DNA from: JAICKM01 sp038228295
Lineage (GTDB): Bacteria > Chloroflexota > Chloroflexia > QHBQ01 > JAICKM01
Length of the DNA: 64,000 bases
Assembly: GCA_038228295.1 (NCBI GenBank)
Contig: JBBRPH010000018.1
Coordinates: 15,765-79,764, forward strand
Direction of reading: 5' to 3'
In this document: positions 1 to 8,519 of the stretch, in pieces
How positions within the stretch are numbered: the first letter of the stretch is position 1
How the letters are laid out: every line of letters begins with the position of its first letter
The notes under the pieces: model-generated
What the model was told of the DNA's origin: nothing
The model's input: only the letters and a program-made list of their open reading frames with translations
Databases searched by the model: none
Position numbers and translations under genes: made by a program

Positions 1-1784
1 CCGTCGCAGTGGGCAATGCTGCGGATCTGGGCGGCGTGTTCGGGGCAGTGTAGTTGCAGCAGTTGGCGCATTTGACCGTCGAAATTGAGTTCCACTACAT
101 AGACCACGTCGTGCGCGGCGATAAAGTCGTGAACCGTGTCGTTCAACGGTAGCGCACGCAGGCGCATATAGCTGGTCTCAAGCCCGGTAGTGCGCAGGCG
201 GTCGCGGGTTTCGACAATTGTCGGGTCCACCGAGCCGTAGGCGATCAGACCGACGCGCGCGCCGGGATGCTGATCTACGACGGGGGCGGGCACCAGGCCG
301 CGCGCCGTATCGTGTTTTTTGAACAGGCGGGCCAGGTTTTGTTCCCAGTCTTCGGGGCGTTCGCTGTAGACAGCGCGCTCGTTGTGGCCGGTACCGCGCG
401 TGAAGTAGGCCGCGCCGGGCGCCGAGTTGCCCGGCAGCGTCCGATAGGTGATGCCGTCGCCGTCCACATCGCGATAGCGGGCAAACTCGCCGGCGGCGCG
501 TAGCTCCTCGGCATCCAGCACCTTGCCGCGATCCATCGGCTTGTCGGGGTACTCAAACGGCGCGGTCATCCAGAAGTTCATGCCCAGGTCGAGGTCGCTA
601 AGGACAAAGACGGGCGTTTGCAGCCGCTCGGCTAGGTCGAAGGCTTCCCAGCCGAAGCGGAAGCACTCGGCCACGGAGCCGGGCAGCAGGCAGACCTGGC
701 GTGTGTCGCCGTGACCCAGGTAGTAGACCGGCAGCACATCACCCTGCGACACGCGCGTAGGTAGCCCAGTAGACGGCCCCATCCGCATGATGTCCCAGAT
801 CACGGCGGGGATTTCAGCGAAAAAGCCCATGCCGGCGAACTCGGTCATCAGCGAGATGCCGGGGCCGCTGGTGGCGGTCATGGCGCGGGCGCCGGCCCAG
901 CCGGCACCCAGCACCATGCCGATGGCGGCCAGTTCGTCTTCCGATTGCACAATGGCGTAGGTCGCCTCGCCCGTCGCTTCGTCGCGGCGCAAGTAGCCCA
1001 GATATTCGGTTAGCGCATCAAATACGCTGGTGGAGGGGGTGATCGGATACCAGGCGCCGAAGGTCACGCCGCCGAACACCGCGCCCAGCGCCGCCGCTGA
1101 GTTGCCGTCAATCAGCAAGCGGCCCGCTGTCCCGTTCATACGCTCCACGTGGAAGGGCACGTGCTCTTTCATGTTTTCGCGTGTATAAGCGGCGGCTGCT
1201 TCCACTACACCATAGTTTAACCCAACTGCTTTGGCCTTGCCCTTAAAATGGAAAAGAAGGGCGGCCTTGATTTCGTCCAGTTCAATACCCAACAATTCCG
1301 CCACGGCACCGACATAGACCATGTTTGCCATATAATCGAGCAACTTGGGATCGGCTCCCGACGCCTTCGCCATTTCTTTAGCCGGCAGTGCGCAATAGAT
1401 CACGTCGTCGCGCCGAGCGGCGAAGCGAATATCGTTGCGATAGATACAGACTCCCCCGGTCGGCATAGCGGCCAAGTCGGCCTCGGCAGTCGCGGGGTTA
1501 AAAGCGATCAGGATCTCTGTTTTTTCGCGCCGAGCGGTATAGCCGTCTTTGCTGACTCGGATCGTATACCAGGTCGGCAGGCCCGAAATATTCGACGGGA
1601 ACAGGTTTTTCCCCGTCACGGGGATGCCCATCTTGAACAACGCCCGCAGCAACGTGGCATTCGCTGTTTGGCTGCCCGACCCATTGACCGTCGCGGCGAC
1701 GAGGGCGAAGTCGTTGACATTATCAGGCTGCGCCCGGTCGGGGGCGGCTTGGGGTCGTGTCGCCACGTCCACCGTGCTTACCAT
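1..1784 (-). CDS. korA: 2-oxoacid:ferredoxin oxidoreductase, fused gamma-alpha subunit (3' end cut by window edge)
   Basis: Part of the enzyme that oxidatively decarboxylates 2-oxoacids (such as 2-oxoglutarate or pyruvate) with CoA and ferredoxin. Translating the minus strand from 1784 gives about 594 codons without a stop before the edge. The N-terminal ~190 residues look like the gamma domain (FALVAATVNGSGSQTANATL, then GKNLFPSNISGLPTWYTIR). They are followed by the alpha-subunit pyrimidine-binding domain (RLLIDGNSAAALGAVFGG, WYPITPSTSVFDALTEYL, TATSGPGISLMTE). This gamma-alpha fusion is typical of KorA-type proteins. The start is set by an AGGAGG ribosome site seven bases before the ATG. 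A TATAAT-like -10 lies at 1869-1874 on this strand, without a clear -35. The beta subunit would be expected beyond the left edge. Substrate (2-oxoglutarate or another 2-oxoacid) is not determinable here. Confidence 0.9.
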   Translation of the reverse strand, partial: MVSTVDVATRPQAAPDRAQPDNVNDFALVAATVNGSGSQTANATLLRALFKMGIPVTGKNLFPSNISGLPTWYTIRVSKDGYTARREKTEILIAFNPATAEADLAAMPTGGVCIYRNDIRFAARRDDVIYCALPAKEMAKASGADPKLLDYMANMVYVGAVAELLGIELDEIKAALLFHFKGKAKAVGLNYGVVEAAAAYTRENMKEHVPFHVERMNGTAGRLLIDGNSAAALGAVFGGVTFGAWYPITPSTSVFDALTEYLGYLRRDEATGEATYAIVQSEDELAAIGMVLGAGWAGARAMTATSGPGISLMTEFAGMGFFAEIPAVIWDIMRMGPSTGLPTRVSQGDVLPVYYLGHGDTRQVCLLPGSVAECFRFGWEAFDLAERLQTPVFVLSDLDLGMNFWMTAPFEYPDKPMDRGKVLDAEELRAAGEFARYRDVDGDGITYRTLPGNSAPGAAYFTRGTGHNERAVYSERPEDWEQNLARLFKKHDTARGLVPAPVVDQHPGARVGLIAYGSVDPTIVETRDRLRTTGLETSYMRLRALPLNDTVHDFIAAHDVVYVVELNFDGQMRQLLQLHCPEHAAQIRSIAHCD

Positions 1785-2009
1785 GAGAATCTACCTCCTT
1801 GTAGATAAGACCTCTGTTGCCCCAGCCGTGCAGCCTATAGGCTTACCCCGGCAGGGTTCGCAACTCTTATTATACACCCAAACCGCCCCAACGTGCATCC
1901 CTTGGTGTGGAGTCGGGTGGACCAACCTCTTACCCTATTTTACGGTTTTATCCGCAACTTTTGGGGTTCTTGGGCGTAGAACTCCGCATAGTCACAATGG
2001 CCCAAAGAG

Positions 2010-2038
2010 CGCAAAGGACGATGAAATCGTCCTTTGCG
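2010..2038 (-). terminator. Hairpin after ileS
   Basis: A perfect 13-bp inverted repeat (GCAAAGGACGAT and its complement, extended by one C-G pair) with a GAA loop, 33 bases past the ileS stop. No long T-run follows, so it is either a weak intrinsic terminator or a 3'-end stabiliser. Confidence 0.6.
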
Positions 2039-2070
2039 TCCTTCCCACGGTGCGGTGAAAAACCTGCATC

Positions 2071-5000
2071 CTACCGCGCCCGGCACACCGACAAGACCAG
2101 CGGTACGCCGTCGAGCGTCTCGCTGCCCTGGAACGCGCCGGCGGGTGGCGCGGCGTCGGCCAAGCCCAGGCTCAGGGTTTCTTGCTGGATGTAGCCGCCG
2201 AAGCGGCCCAGCGCAGCCTGCACACGGGCCGCGTTGTCGGCTCCGTCCGCGCCGGGAGCTGGCTGGACGGTGGTCGTGATACGGTCGCTGATGCTGAAGC
2301 CTGCCGCTTTACGCAGTTCGTTGACCAAGCGTACCAGATCCCGCGCCACGCCCTCTTCGCGCAACTCCTCCGTTAGCGTTGTGTCGAGCGCGACGACCAA
2401 GCCGCGATCCTGCTCTACTACGAAGCCTTCCCGCTGCCGGGTCTCGACTAGCACTTCGTCGGGCGCGATCAATAGCGGCTCGTCTTCGCCCGGCAGATCC
2501 AGGCGGATCACAGTGCCCGCCTGCACCGCTGCCGCCACATCGGCCGGATCCAGTGCGGTCAGCGCAGCGCGCGCCGGACCGAGCCGCTTGCCCAGCTTAG
2601 GCCCCAGCAGCGGCAGATTCGGCTTGATAACATAGCTGACTAGATCGCTGGGATCGGCTACCACGGCCAGGGTTTTGATATTCAGTTCGTCCAGCACTTG
2701 GTCGGCGTGCGTGCGCAGTGCGTCGGCCTCCGCCTCGTTGCGGACATGGACCGCGATCTCGTGCAACGGCTGGCGCACTTTGATACGGCTGCGCGCCCGC
2801 GCGGCGCGGCCCATCTCCACAACATCCTCTACCAGCGCGATGTCGCTCATCAGCGCCTCATCAATCAGGCTTTCGTCGGCCACTGGGTAGCGGGTCAGGT
2901 GGACGCTCTCCGGCTGCGACTTGTCTACACTAGCGACCAAGTTCTGATACAGATCCTCGGCCAGAAAAGGCATGACCGGCGCGATCAGGCGTGTGAGGGT
3001 GGTCAGCACTTCGTAGAGCGTCCAGTAGGCGCTGCGCTTGTCGCCGTCGTCCTCGCTCTTCCAGAAGCGGCGGCGACTGCGACGCACATACCAGTTTGAT
3101 AGGTCACTGACAAACGCTTCCACATCGCGCGTCACGGCGGCGCTGTCGAAGGCGACGAGGTTGCGGTTCGTCTCACGCACCAAGCTGTGCAGCCGCGATA
3201 GCACCCAGCGATCTAACTCGCTGCGTTGTGCGGGCGGCACCGGCGGGGTCTGGGTGGGATCAAAGCCGTCTAGATTGGCGTAGGTGACGAAAAAGCTATA
3301 GGTGTTCCAGAACGTCAGCAGGCGGCGCACGGTCTCCTCACCGGTGCCGAAGCCGAAGCGCAGATTGACCTTGACGTTCTGCCCGGCGTAGATCCAACGC
3401 ATCACGTCGGCCCCCATGCGCTCGGCGGCGGCGTTGAACTCGATTGAGTTGCCGTGGCTTTTGTGCATCGGCTTATCGTGTTCGTCATGCACCTTCTCGT
3501 AGACCAGCACTTGCTTATAGGGGGCGCGATCTTCCAACGTCACCGACATGAACAGCATGGCATAGAACCAGAGTCGGATCTGCTCGCGCATCTCGCTAAC
3601 CCAGTCGGCCGGGAACCACTGCTCCCAATAGTCGTGGCCGGGGCCGTCGCCCAAGTAGCCTAGCGTGCTGAAGCCGATGACGCCCGCGTCAAGCCAGCAG
3701 TCGCCTACCTCATTCACACGGTCCACAGTCGCGCCGCACTTTTGGCACCGCACCTGCACTTCGTCAATCCAGGGGCGGTGCAGTTCGGGTAGCGCGTCCA
3801 CTTTGGCCGGGTCCACGGCCATCGCGCGCAGTTCGGCTAGCGAGCCGGCCTGGTTGAACTCGCCGCACTCTTGGCACAGATAGAAGGGCAGGGGCAAGCC
3901 CCAAAACCGCTTGCGCGAGATGCACCAGTCGCGCATATTGTTCAGCCAGTCTTGCATCCGCTTGCCGGCCTCATCGGGGGTCCACTGCACCGTGGCCGCC
4001 GCCGCCTTCATGCGTGGGCGGATTTCGTCTGCGGCGATAAACCACTCGGCCACCACACGGAACACCAGATCGGTGTGGCAGCGCCAGCAGGTCGGGTAGC
4101 GGTGCGTGTAATCTTCGGTGCCATACAGGTAGCCCTTCTCTTTGAGATTGGCGAATACCGTATCGGCCACTTCCAGTGCGTTGTGCCCGACTAGCGGCCC
4201 GTAGCCTGCCACATAGTCGCCGGTCTCGTTGATCGGCACCAGCACCGGCAAGTTATTCGGCTTGCTCAACTCGAAGTCTTCGGCCCCGCAGCCCGGTGCG
4301 ATGTGGACGATGCCCACACCCTCTTCTTCGCCGACCGCCTCCCACGGGATGACGCGATGTTGCACGTCGGCCTGCGCGGGCAGTTCATCAAACGGCCCGG
4401 CATAGGTCAGGCCGACCAGATCGCGGCCTTTGACCACATCAAGCAGGTCATACGCCCCATTTAAGCGACCTAGTGTGCCCTTCGACAGGTAGTACACATG
4501 GTCGCCCTGCCGGACTTTCGCGTAATCCAGATCGGGATGCACCGCCGCCGCCACATTCGCCGCCAGCGTCCAGGGCGTGGTGGTCCAGAGCAGCAGCCAC
4601 TCGCCCTCGTGGCCGGGGCTGGTGAGCGGTTGGCGGATAGTCACGGCGCGGTGGGTGCGCTCGGCGTAGGCATCCAGCATCTCGTGTTGTGACAGCGATG
4701 TACCGCAGCGCACACACCAGGGCATCGAGCGTGTGCCCTGGTAGAGCCAGCCGTTTTCGCGGCACTTTTTCAGGAAGTGCCAGATGTAGCGGATATTGGT
4801 GTCGGTGTAGGTGTAGTACGAGTTGTCCCAGTGCATCCACTGGCCCAACCGTTCCGACTGCTCGCTGATTAGGCCGGCATACTTGAGTACGCGCTCTTTA
4901 CAGGCGCGGGCAAAATTGTCCAACCCGAACGCTTCGATGTCGCGCTTGGAATTGAAGCCCAGTGCCTTCTCGACCTCCACCTCGACCCACAAGCCCTGAC

Positions 5001-5259
5001 AGTCAAAGCCGTTCTGATAGCGCTGCTGATAACCCTGCATGGCGTAATAGCGTTGATACAGGTCTTTGTAGGTGCGCCCCCAGGCGTGATGCACGCCCAT
5101 CGGATTGTTCGCCGTCACCGGGCCATCTAGGAACGACCAGCGCGGCCCCTCGGCGTTCTGCGCCACCAATTTGTCGAAAGTATGGTGCTCCCGCCACCAT
5201 TCCAGCACCCGCCGCTCTAGCGCGGGCGCGTCCCATTTGGGTTCTACCTGTTTGAACAT
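2071..5259 (-). CDS. ileS: Isoleucyl-tRNA synthetase with permuted signature motif
   Basis: Charges tRNA-Ile with isoleucine in the cytoplasm. At 1062 residues it has the IleRS layout: catalytic Rossmann core, CP1 editing insert (WTTTPWTLAANVAAAVHPDL around 230), cysteine pairs CWRC, CQEC and CQKC, a KMSKS-like loop reading MHKSHGN near residue 600, and an anticodon-binding C-terminal half. The class I HIGH motif is replaced by GVHH at residues 55-58 (TANNPMGVHHAWGR). That is a swap of the first and third motif positions. A GXHH motif is known in a subset of type 2 (eukaryote-like) IleRS enzymes, where it goes with very strong mupirocin resistance. The gene is the last of a run led by an Ile T-box at 6544-6840. 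No clear Shine-Dalgarno sequence is seen before the ATG (only TGGGAGAGAAAAATG). Confidence 0.97.
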   Translation of the reverse strand: MFKQVEPKWDAPALERRVLEWWREHHTFDKLVAQNAEGPRWSFLDGPVTANNPMGVHHAWGRTYKDLYQRYYAMQGYQQRYQNGFDCQGLWVEVEVEKALGFNSKRDIEAFGLDNFARACKERVLKYAGLISEQSERLGQWMHWDNSYYTYTDTNIRYIWHFLKKCRENGWLYQGTRSMPWCVRCGTSLSQHEMLDAYAERTHRAVTIRQPLTSPGHEGEWLLLWTTTPWTLAANVAAAVHPDLDYAKVRQGDHVYYLSKGTLGRLNGAYDLLDVVKGRDLVGLTYAGPFDELPAQADVQHRVIPWEAVGEEEGVGIVHIAPGCGAEDFELSKPNNLPVLVPINETGDYVAGYGPLVGHNALEVADTVFANLKEKGYLYGTEDYTHRYPTCWRCHTDLVFRVVAEWFIAADEIRPRMKAAAATVQWTPDEAGKRMQDWLNNMRDWCISRKRFWGLPLPFYLCQECGEFNQAGSLAELRAMAVDPAKVDALPELHRPWIDEVQVRCQKCGATVDRVNEVGDCWLDAGVIGFSTLGYLGDGPGHDYWEQWFPADWVSEMREQIRLWFYAMLFMSVTLEDRAPYKQVLVYEKVHDEHDKPMHKSHGNSIEFNAAAERMGADVMRWIYAGQNVKVNLRFGFGTGEETVRRLLTFWNTYSFFVTYANLDGFDPTQTPPVPPAQRSELDRWVLSRLHSLVRETNRNLVAFDSAAVTRDVEAFVSDLSNWYVRRSRRRFWKSEDDGDKRSAYWTLYEVLTTLTRLIAPVMPFLAEDLYQNLVASVDKSQPESVHLTRYPVADESLIDEALMSDIALVEDVVEMGRAARARSRIKVRQPLHEIAVHVRNEAEADALRTHADQVLDELNIKTLAVVADPSDLVSYVIKPNLPLLGPKLGKRLGPARAALTALDPADVAAAVQAGTVIRLDLPGEDEPLLIAPDEVLVETRQREGFVVEQDRGLVVALDTTLTEELREEGVARDLVRLVNELRKAAGFSISDRITTTVQPAPGADGADNAARVQAALGRFGGYIQQETLSLGLADAAPPAGAFQGSETLDGVPLVLSVCRAR

Positions 5260-5391
5260 TTTTCTCTCCCAGTCGGTGGTTGCCGGTCGTCAATCGTCAG
5301 TTGTAGGTGCGTGATTAATCGCACGGATTGGTTCGACAGCGACATTCGTCACCGTCTCAATTCAGCCCTCAGCCCTCAGCCCTCTGCCGGC

Positions 5392-5664
5392 TCAATCGTC
5401 TTGTTTGAGCAGGTCTTCGCGATACAGTTCGATGTAGCCGCAGTCCATGCAGTTCCGCATACTGAGGCGCGCCAGCGACTGGTTTAAGAAGTTACGCCGG
5501 ATGCCCGCCGTGGGGCCGTGCATCTCGAAGGTGCGGTAGCGCTCGCCGTAGAACAGCGCGACGTGGTTGCGCCCGCAGCGCGGACACGGCTCCGGCGGCA
5601 CTTGCGGCACGCTATCGTCGCTGTCCTCGTCGCTTGGAAACTGGATCTGGTCATCAATGTCCAT
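5392..5664 (-). CDS. Small acidic zinc-ribbon protein
   Basis: A 90-residue protein with two cysteine pairs, CPRCGRNH near residue 28 and CMDCGY near 73, as expected for one zinc ribbon split by a basic middle section. The N-terminus is very acidic (DDQIQFPSDEDSDDS). The start has an AGGAG site (AGGAGAACCTG-ATG). It begins only nine bases after the cupin-RNase H gene and lies upstream of ileS, so it is probably co-transcribed with both. Function is not known to me; nucleic-acid or protein binding is the usual role of such ribbons. Confidence 0.75.
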   Translation of the reverse strand: MDIDDQIQFPSDEDSDDSVPQVPPEPCPRCGRNHVALFYGERYRTFEMHGPTAGIRRNFLNQSLARLSMRNCMDCGYIELYREDLLKQDD

Positions 5665-5673
5665 CAGGTTCTC

Positions 5674-6459
5674 CTAGTGGCCGAGCAGGGCCACGCTTTC
5701 TTCGCGTGGGTGCCAAGTCAGATGCCACTTAGCGAAGCGGCGTAGTAGCTTATGGGCCGCCTCGCCGCGCATACGCAAGCCGGCGTTCTTGGTTTGATAC
5801 TCGCCCTTCATCTGCTTGATCAGCAATTCGCTGTCGCCGCGAATGTCGAGTTCATAGGTCTTGGGGTCGCGGCCCCCGGCCTCCAGGGTTGTCACGATAT
5901 ATTCCAGGGCTTCGAGCAAGGTCTGGTACTCGGCCTCATTATTGGTCATGATGCCGCTATACTCTTTTTGCACCAGATTCGGCTTGCGCCCGGCGGCCAG
6001 GATCACGAAGGAGCCGTAGCCTTTACCGGGGTTGCCTTTGCTGCCGCCGTCAAATACCACTTGCAGGCCCGTGAGCACGGTCGCTTTGGTCGGCACGGGC
6101 GCGGCCGTCGGCCGCTCGCCTATTAGCGGTATGGCGACCAGCACGCGCAAGGGGGTCGCACCGGTGTTCACCACCTGATGCCGCTCACCGGGCGGCACAT
6201 AGAACGCCGCGCCCTCGCGCAGCGGCGACACCGGCGATCCTTCGGGCCCATGATACGCGCCCGCCCCGGCCAGCACATAGCACTGGTGTTCCTCCGGGTG
6301 GCGGTGCAACGGCCCACAGCCGCCCGGTGCGATCTCCCACAGATCGAGCGCCAGTCCGGCTTCCACGCCCGCCGGCGTCAGCTCGCGCACGGTAGCTCCG
6401 GCGGCCCCTTCATCCGCCTCGGCCCGCCCTACCGTCGTGCGCGTGTTGATCAGTTTCAT
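5674..6459 (-). CDS. Cupin / RNase HI-like fusion protein
   Basis: A 261-residue protein from the preferred ATG at 6459, which has GGAG upstream (ACGGAGACCGAG-ATG). An in-frame ATG at 6492 lacks such a site. Residues ~1-115 form a cupin with metal ligands HRHPEEH (His52, His54, His58) and His94. Residues ~125-261 look like RNase HI: Asp137 in VVFDGGSKGNPGKGYG, Glu175 in TNNEAEYQTLLEAL, Asp209 in IRGDSELLIKQMKGEY. The final catalytic Asp of RNase HI is expected after the HxPREEN motif, but the protein ends WHPREESVALLGH with no Asp, so cleavage activity is doubtful. It is the first gene after the Ile T-box. The fusion of a small-molecule cupin with an RNase H fold is unusual. Confidence 0.8.
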   Translation of the reverse strand: MKLINTRTTVGRAEADEGAAGATVRELTPAGVEAGLALDLWEIAPGGCGPLHRHPEEHQCYVLAGAGAYHGPEGSPVSPLREGAAFYVPPGERHQVVNTGATPLRVLVAIPLIGERPTAAPVPTKATVLTGLQVVFDGGSKGNPGKGYGSFVILAAGRKPNLVQKEYSGIMTNNEAEYQTLLEALEYIVTTLEAGGRDPKTYELDIRGDSELLIKQMKGEYQTKNAGLRMRGEAAHKLLRRFAKWHLTWHPREESVALLGH

Positions 6460-6543
6460 CTCGGTCTCCGTGGGTCGAGCGTCAGTCGTCAATCGTCGGT
6501 TATCAATTCAGAACTTAGAATTCAGAACGCGTCTTTACTCCGC

Positions 6544-6840
6544 GTTGCGCAATAAAAATGCCCGTCCCTCCGTCGGAGAAGGACGAGCCGCCGGCCCGTG
6601 GTGCCACCTTCATTGCCCCGCGCAGGCGGGACCGCTCTGGGGAGTGCGGATACACACTCCCGCCCCGCTAACGGGGGGCGAGGTCGGCCACGTCTACTAC
6701 TTGCGGTTCGGGTGGCGGCTCAGGAAAGATGTTCGGCGGCGGCGGTCTATCCCCTTCACACCAGGCGGGGACTCTCTGTAATCCGTGCTGTCGCGTACTC
6801 GGTTCCATCATAGCCTGTTGGAATCGTATATTTAGTTTGC
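6544..6840 (-). promoter_or_regulatory. T-box leader, isoleucine specifier (ATC)
   Basis: On the minus strand the order is canonical: stem I start (ACAGAGAGTC), distal loop region (GGTGTGAAGGGG), specifier context GAAC-ATC-TTTCCTGAGC, then AAGTAGTAGACGTGGCCG, the T-box bulge AGGTGGCACCACGGG (6596-6610 region), and a terminator GCTCGTCC/GGACGGGC followed by ATTTTTATT (6553-6588). The specifier triplet ATC at 6728-6730 reads Ile. Uncharged tRNA-Ile should favour the antiterminator and allow transcription into the cupin-RNase H, zinc-ribbon and ileS genes. Confidence 0.93.
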
Positions 6841-6846
6841 AGCCTC

Positions 6847-6876
6847 AGCATACCATATACGAGCCTAGTGTGTCAA
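6847..6876 (-). promoter_or_regulatory. SigA-type promoter of the Ile T-box transcript
   Basis: TTGACA (6871-6876), an 18-bp spacer and TATGCT (6847-6852) on the minus strand. The predicted start lies just before the T-box stem I. Confidence 0.75.
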
Positions 6877-6924
6877 TCGGCCGGAAGGCGGATCAGTGTC
6901 TACGGCGATCTCCTGTCCGCTACG

Positions 6925-7710
6925 CTACACCGGGCGATCCGGGCTTGCCGCGTGGACATGCCAGGGGATAGCCAGGCGCTCGATCAGCGCCACGAGCGCG
7001 AATAGGCCGACGCTGAGCAGCGTGACGACCAGGATGGCGGCAAACACGCGATCTACGGCGAAGCTGTTTTTTTGCCGCTGGATGTAGATGCCCAGCCCCT
7101 GCGCGGCGCCCACGTATTCGCCGACGATGGCCCCGGTCACGCTATAAGTGATGGCGATGCGGATGCCGGAGAAGACGGCGGGTAAGGCGTGAGGGAAGCG
7201 CACGCGGGTGAAAATCTGGCGACCCGATGCGCCGAAGGTGCGGAACAGGCGGATCAGGTCAGGGTCCGTGGCGCGGAAGCCGTCGAGCGCCGCTACCGTG
7301 ACCGGGAAAAAGCAGTAGACCAGTACCACCAGCACTTTGGGTAGGATGCCGTAGCCGAACCAAATGATCAGCAGCGGTGCATAGGCGATGCTGGGCACGG
7401 TTTGCGAGGCCACCAGCAGCGGATAAATCGCCCGCCGCAACAGCGCACTGCGGTCGATCAGCATAGCGAAGCCTAACCCTACGATCATCGCCAGGGCAAA
7501 GCCGAGCGCCGTCTCCACTAGTGTCACCCATGCCTGGTCGCGCAAGATCGCCGCGTCGCTGATCAGCACCTCCCCCACGGCTGAGGGAGCAGGCAAGATG
7601 CGGCGCGGCACTCCCGTTAGGCGCACATATCCCTCCCAACACAGTAGCAGCACGACCACGGTAAGTGCGGGGGGCACCACCCTATACACCACGCGCCGCG
7701 CACGGCTCAT
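6925..7710 (-). CDS. thiX: ABC transporter permease, thiamine-precursor import (ThiX-like)
   Basis: A 261-residue inner-membrane permease of the BPD_transp_1 (TauC/SsuC) type with about six hydrophobic segments. The cytoplasmic EAA loop reads FRTFGASGRQIFTRVRFP near residue 160. Its ATG overlaps the end of the ATPase gene by four bases (ATGA), showing translational coupling. It is the last gene of a TPP-riboswitch operon with an NMT1/ThiY-like binding protein, so the likely cargo is a pyrimidine precursor of thiamine such as a formylaminopyrimidine or HMP. The exact substrate is inferred from the riboswitch and family only. Confidence 0.85.
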   Translation of the reverse strand: MSRARRVVYRVVPPALTVVVLLLCWEGYVRLTGVPRRILPAPSAVGEVLISDAAILRDQAWVTLVETALGFALAMIVGLGFAMLIDRSALLRRAIYPLLVASQTVPSIAYAPLLIIWFGYGILPKVLVVLVYCFFPVTVAALDGFRATDPDLIRLFRTFGASGRQIFTRVRFPHALPAVFSGIRIAITYSVTGAIVGEYVGAAQGLGIYIQRQKNSFAVDRVFAAILVVTLLSVGLFALVALIERLAIPWHVHAASPDRPV

Positions 7711-8519
7711 CGGGCGACCTCGCGGCGTGTGCCGTCGGCTAGGCTACCGGCAGCACGCAAGGCCGCCAGCAACTCGGCGCGCCGCTCGGCGAACTCCGGC
7801 GTGGCGGTGCTCTCAAGCAAGCGTGGGCGCGGCAGGGTGACGGCGACTTGGTGGGCGATACGGGCCGGGCGTGGCGTGAGCACATAGACGGTATCCGACA
7901 GCAATACTGCTTCATCAACATCGTGCGTAACCAGGATCACCGTAGTTGCCAGCCGTTCCCATACGCCCAGTAACCACTCTTGCATGGCGGCGCGGGTCAG
8001 CGCGTCGAGTGCGCCGAACGGCTCATCAAGCAGTAGCAGGCCGCGCGCCGCTAACGCCGAGCGCGCAAACGACACGCGCTGGCGCATCCCCCCCGACAGC
8101 GCCGCCGGCGGACTAGTCGCAAACTCGCTTAGGCCGAACTCGCGGAACAGCGCCAGAGCAGCCGCGCGCGCCTCTGTTTGCGGCACGCCCCGCACTTCCA
8201 GCCCCACGACGGCATTATCAAGCGCACTGCGCCAGGGCAGCAGCAGGCTGCGCTGCGGCATATAGCCGACCTGTCCCAGCAACGGCCCGGTGCGCGGCCC
8301 GCCCGATCCGTACAGCGTTACCGTACCGGCGCTGGGCGCGTCCAGTCCGGCCAGGATACCAAGCAGGGTAGACTTGCCTGCGCCCGACGGTCCGAGCAGG
8401 CTGATGAAGCGGCCCGGCGGCACATCGAACGTCAGGTTATCCAGCACTGGCAGGACGCCGCCGGCCTGGCGAAGGCCTTTGCTTAGGCCGGCGACCCGCA
8501 CGCCTAACGGCTCACTCAC
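7707..8519 (-). CDS. thiZ: ABC transporter ATP-binding protein, thiamine-precursor import (ThiZ-like)
   Basis: A 270-residue ATPase that powers the importer. Walker A is GPSGAGKST, the signature is LSGGMRQR, and Walker B with switch Glu is LLLLDEPFGALD; the H-loop is VTHDVDEA. These place it in the nitrate/taurine/pyrimidine (SsuB/ThiZ) family. It overlaps the binding-protein gene by four bases upstream and the permease by four downstream. The three genes form one tight operon behind the TPP riboswitch. Confidence 0.88.
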   Translation of the reverse strand: MSEPLGVRVAGLSKGLRQAGGVLPVLDNLTFDVPPGRFISLLGPSGAGKSTLLGILAGLDAPSAGTVTLYGSGGPRTGPLLGQVGYMPQRSLLLPWRSALDNAVVGLEVRGVPQTEARAAALALFREFGLSEFATSPPAALSGGMRQRVSFARSALAARGLLLLDEPFGALDALTRAAMQEWLLGVWERLATTVILVTHDVDEAVLLSDTVYVLTPRPARIAHQVAVTLPRPRLLESTATPEFAERRAELLAALRAAGSLADGTRREVAR

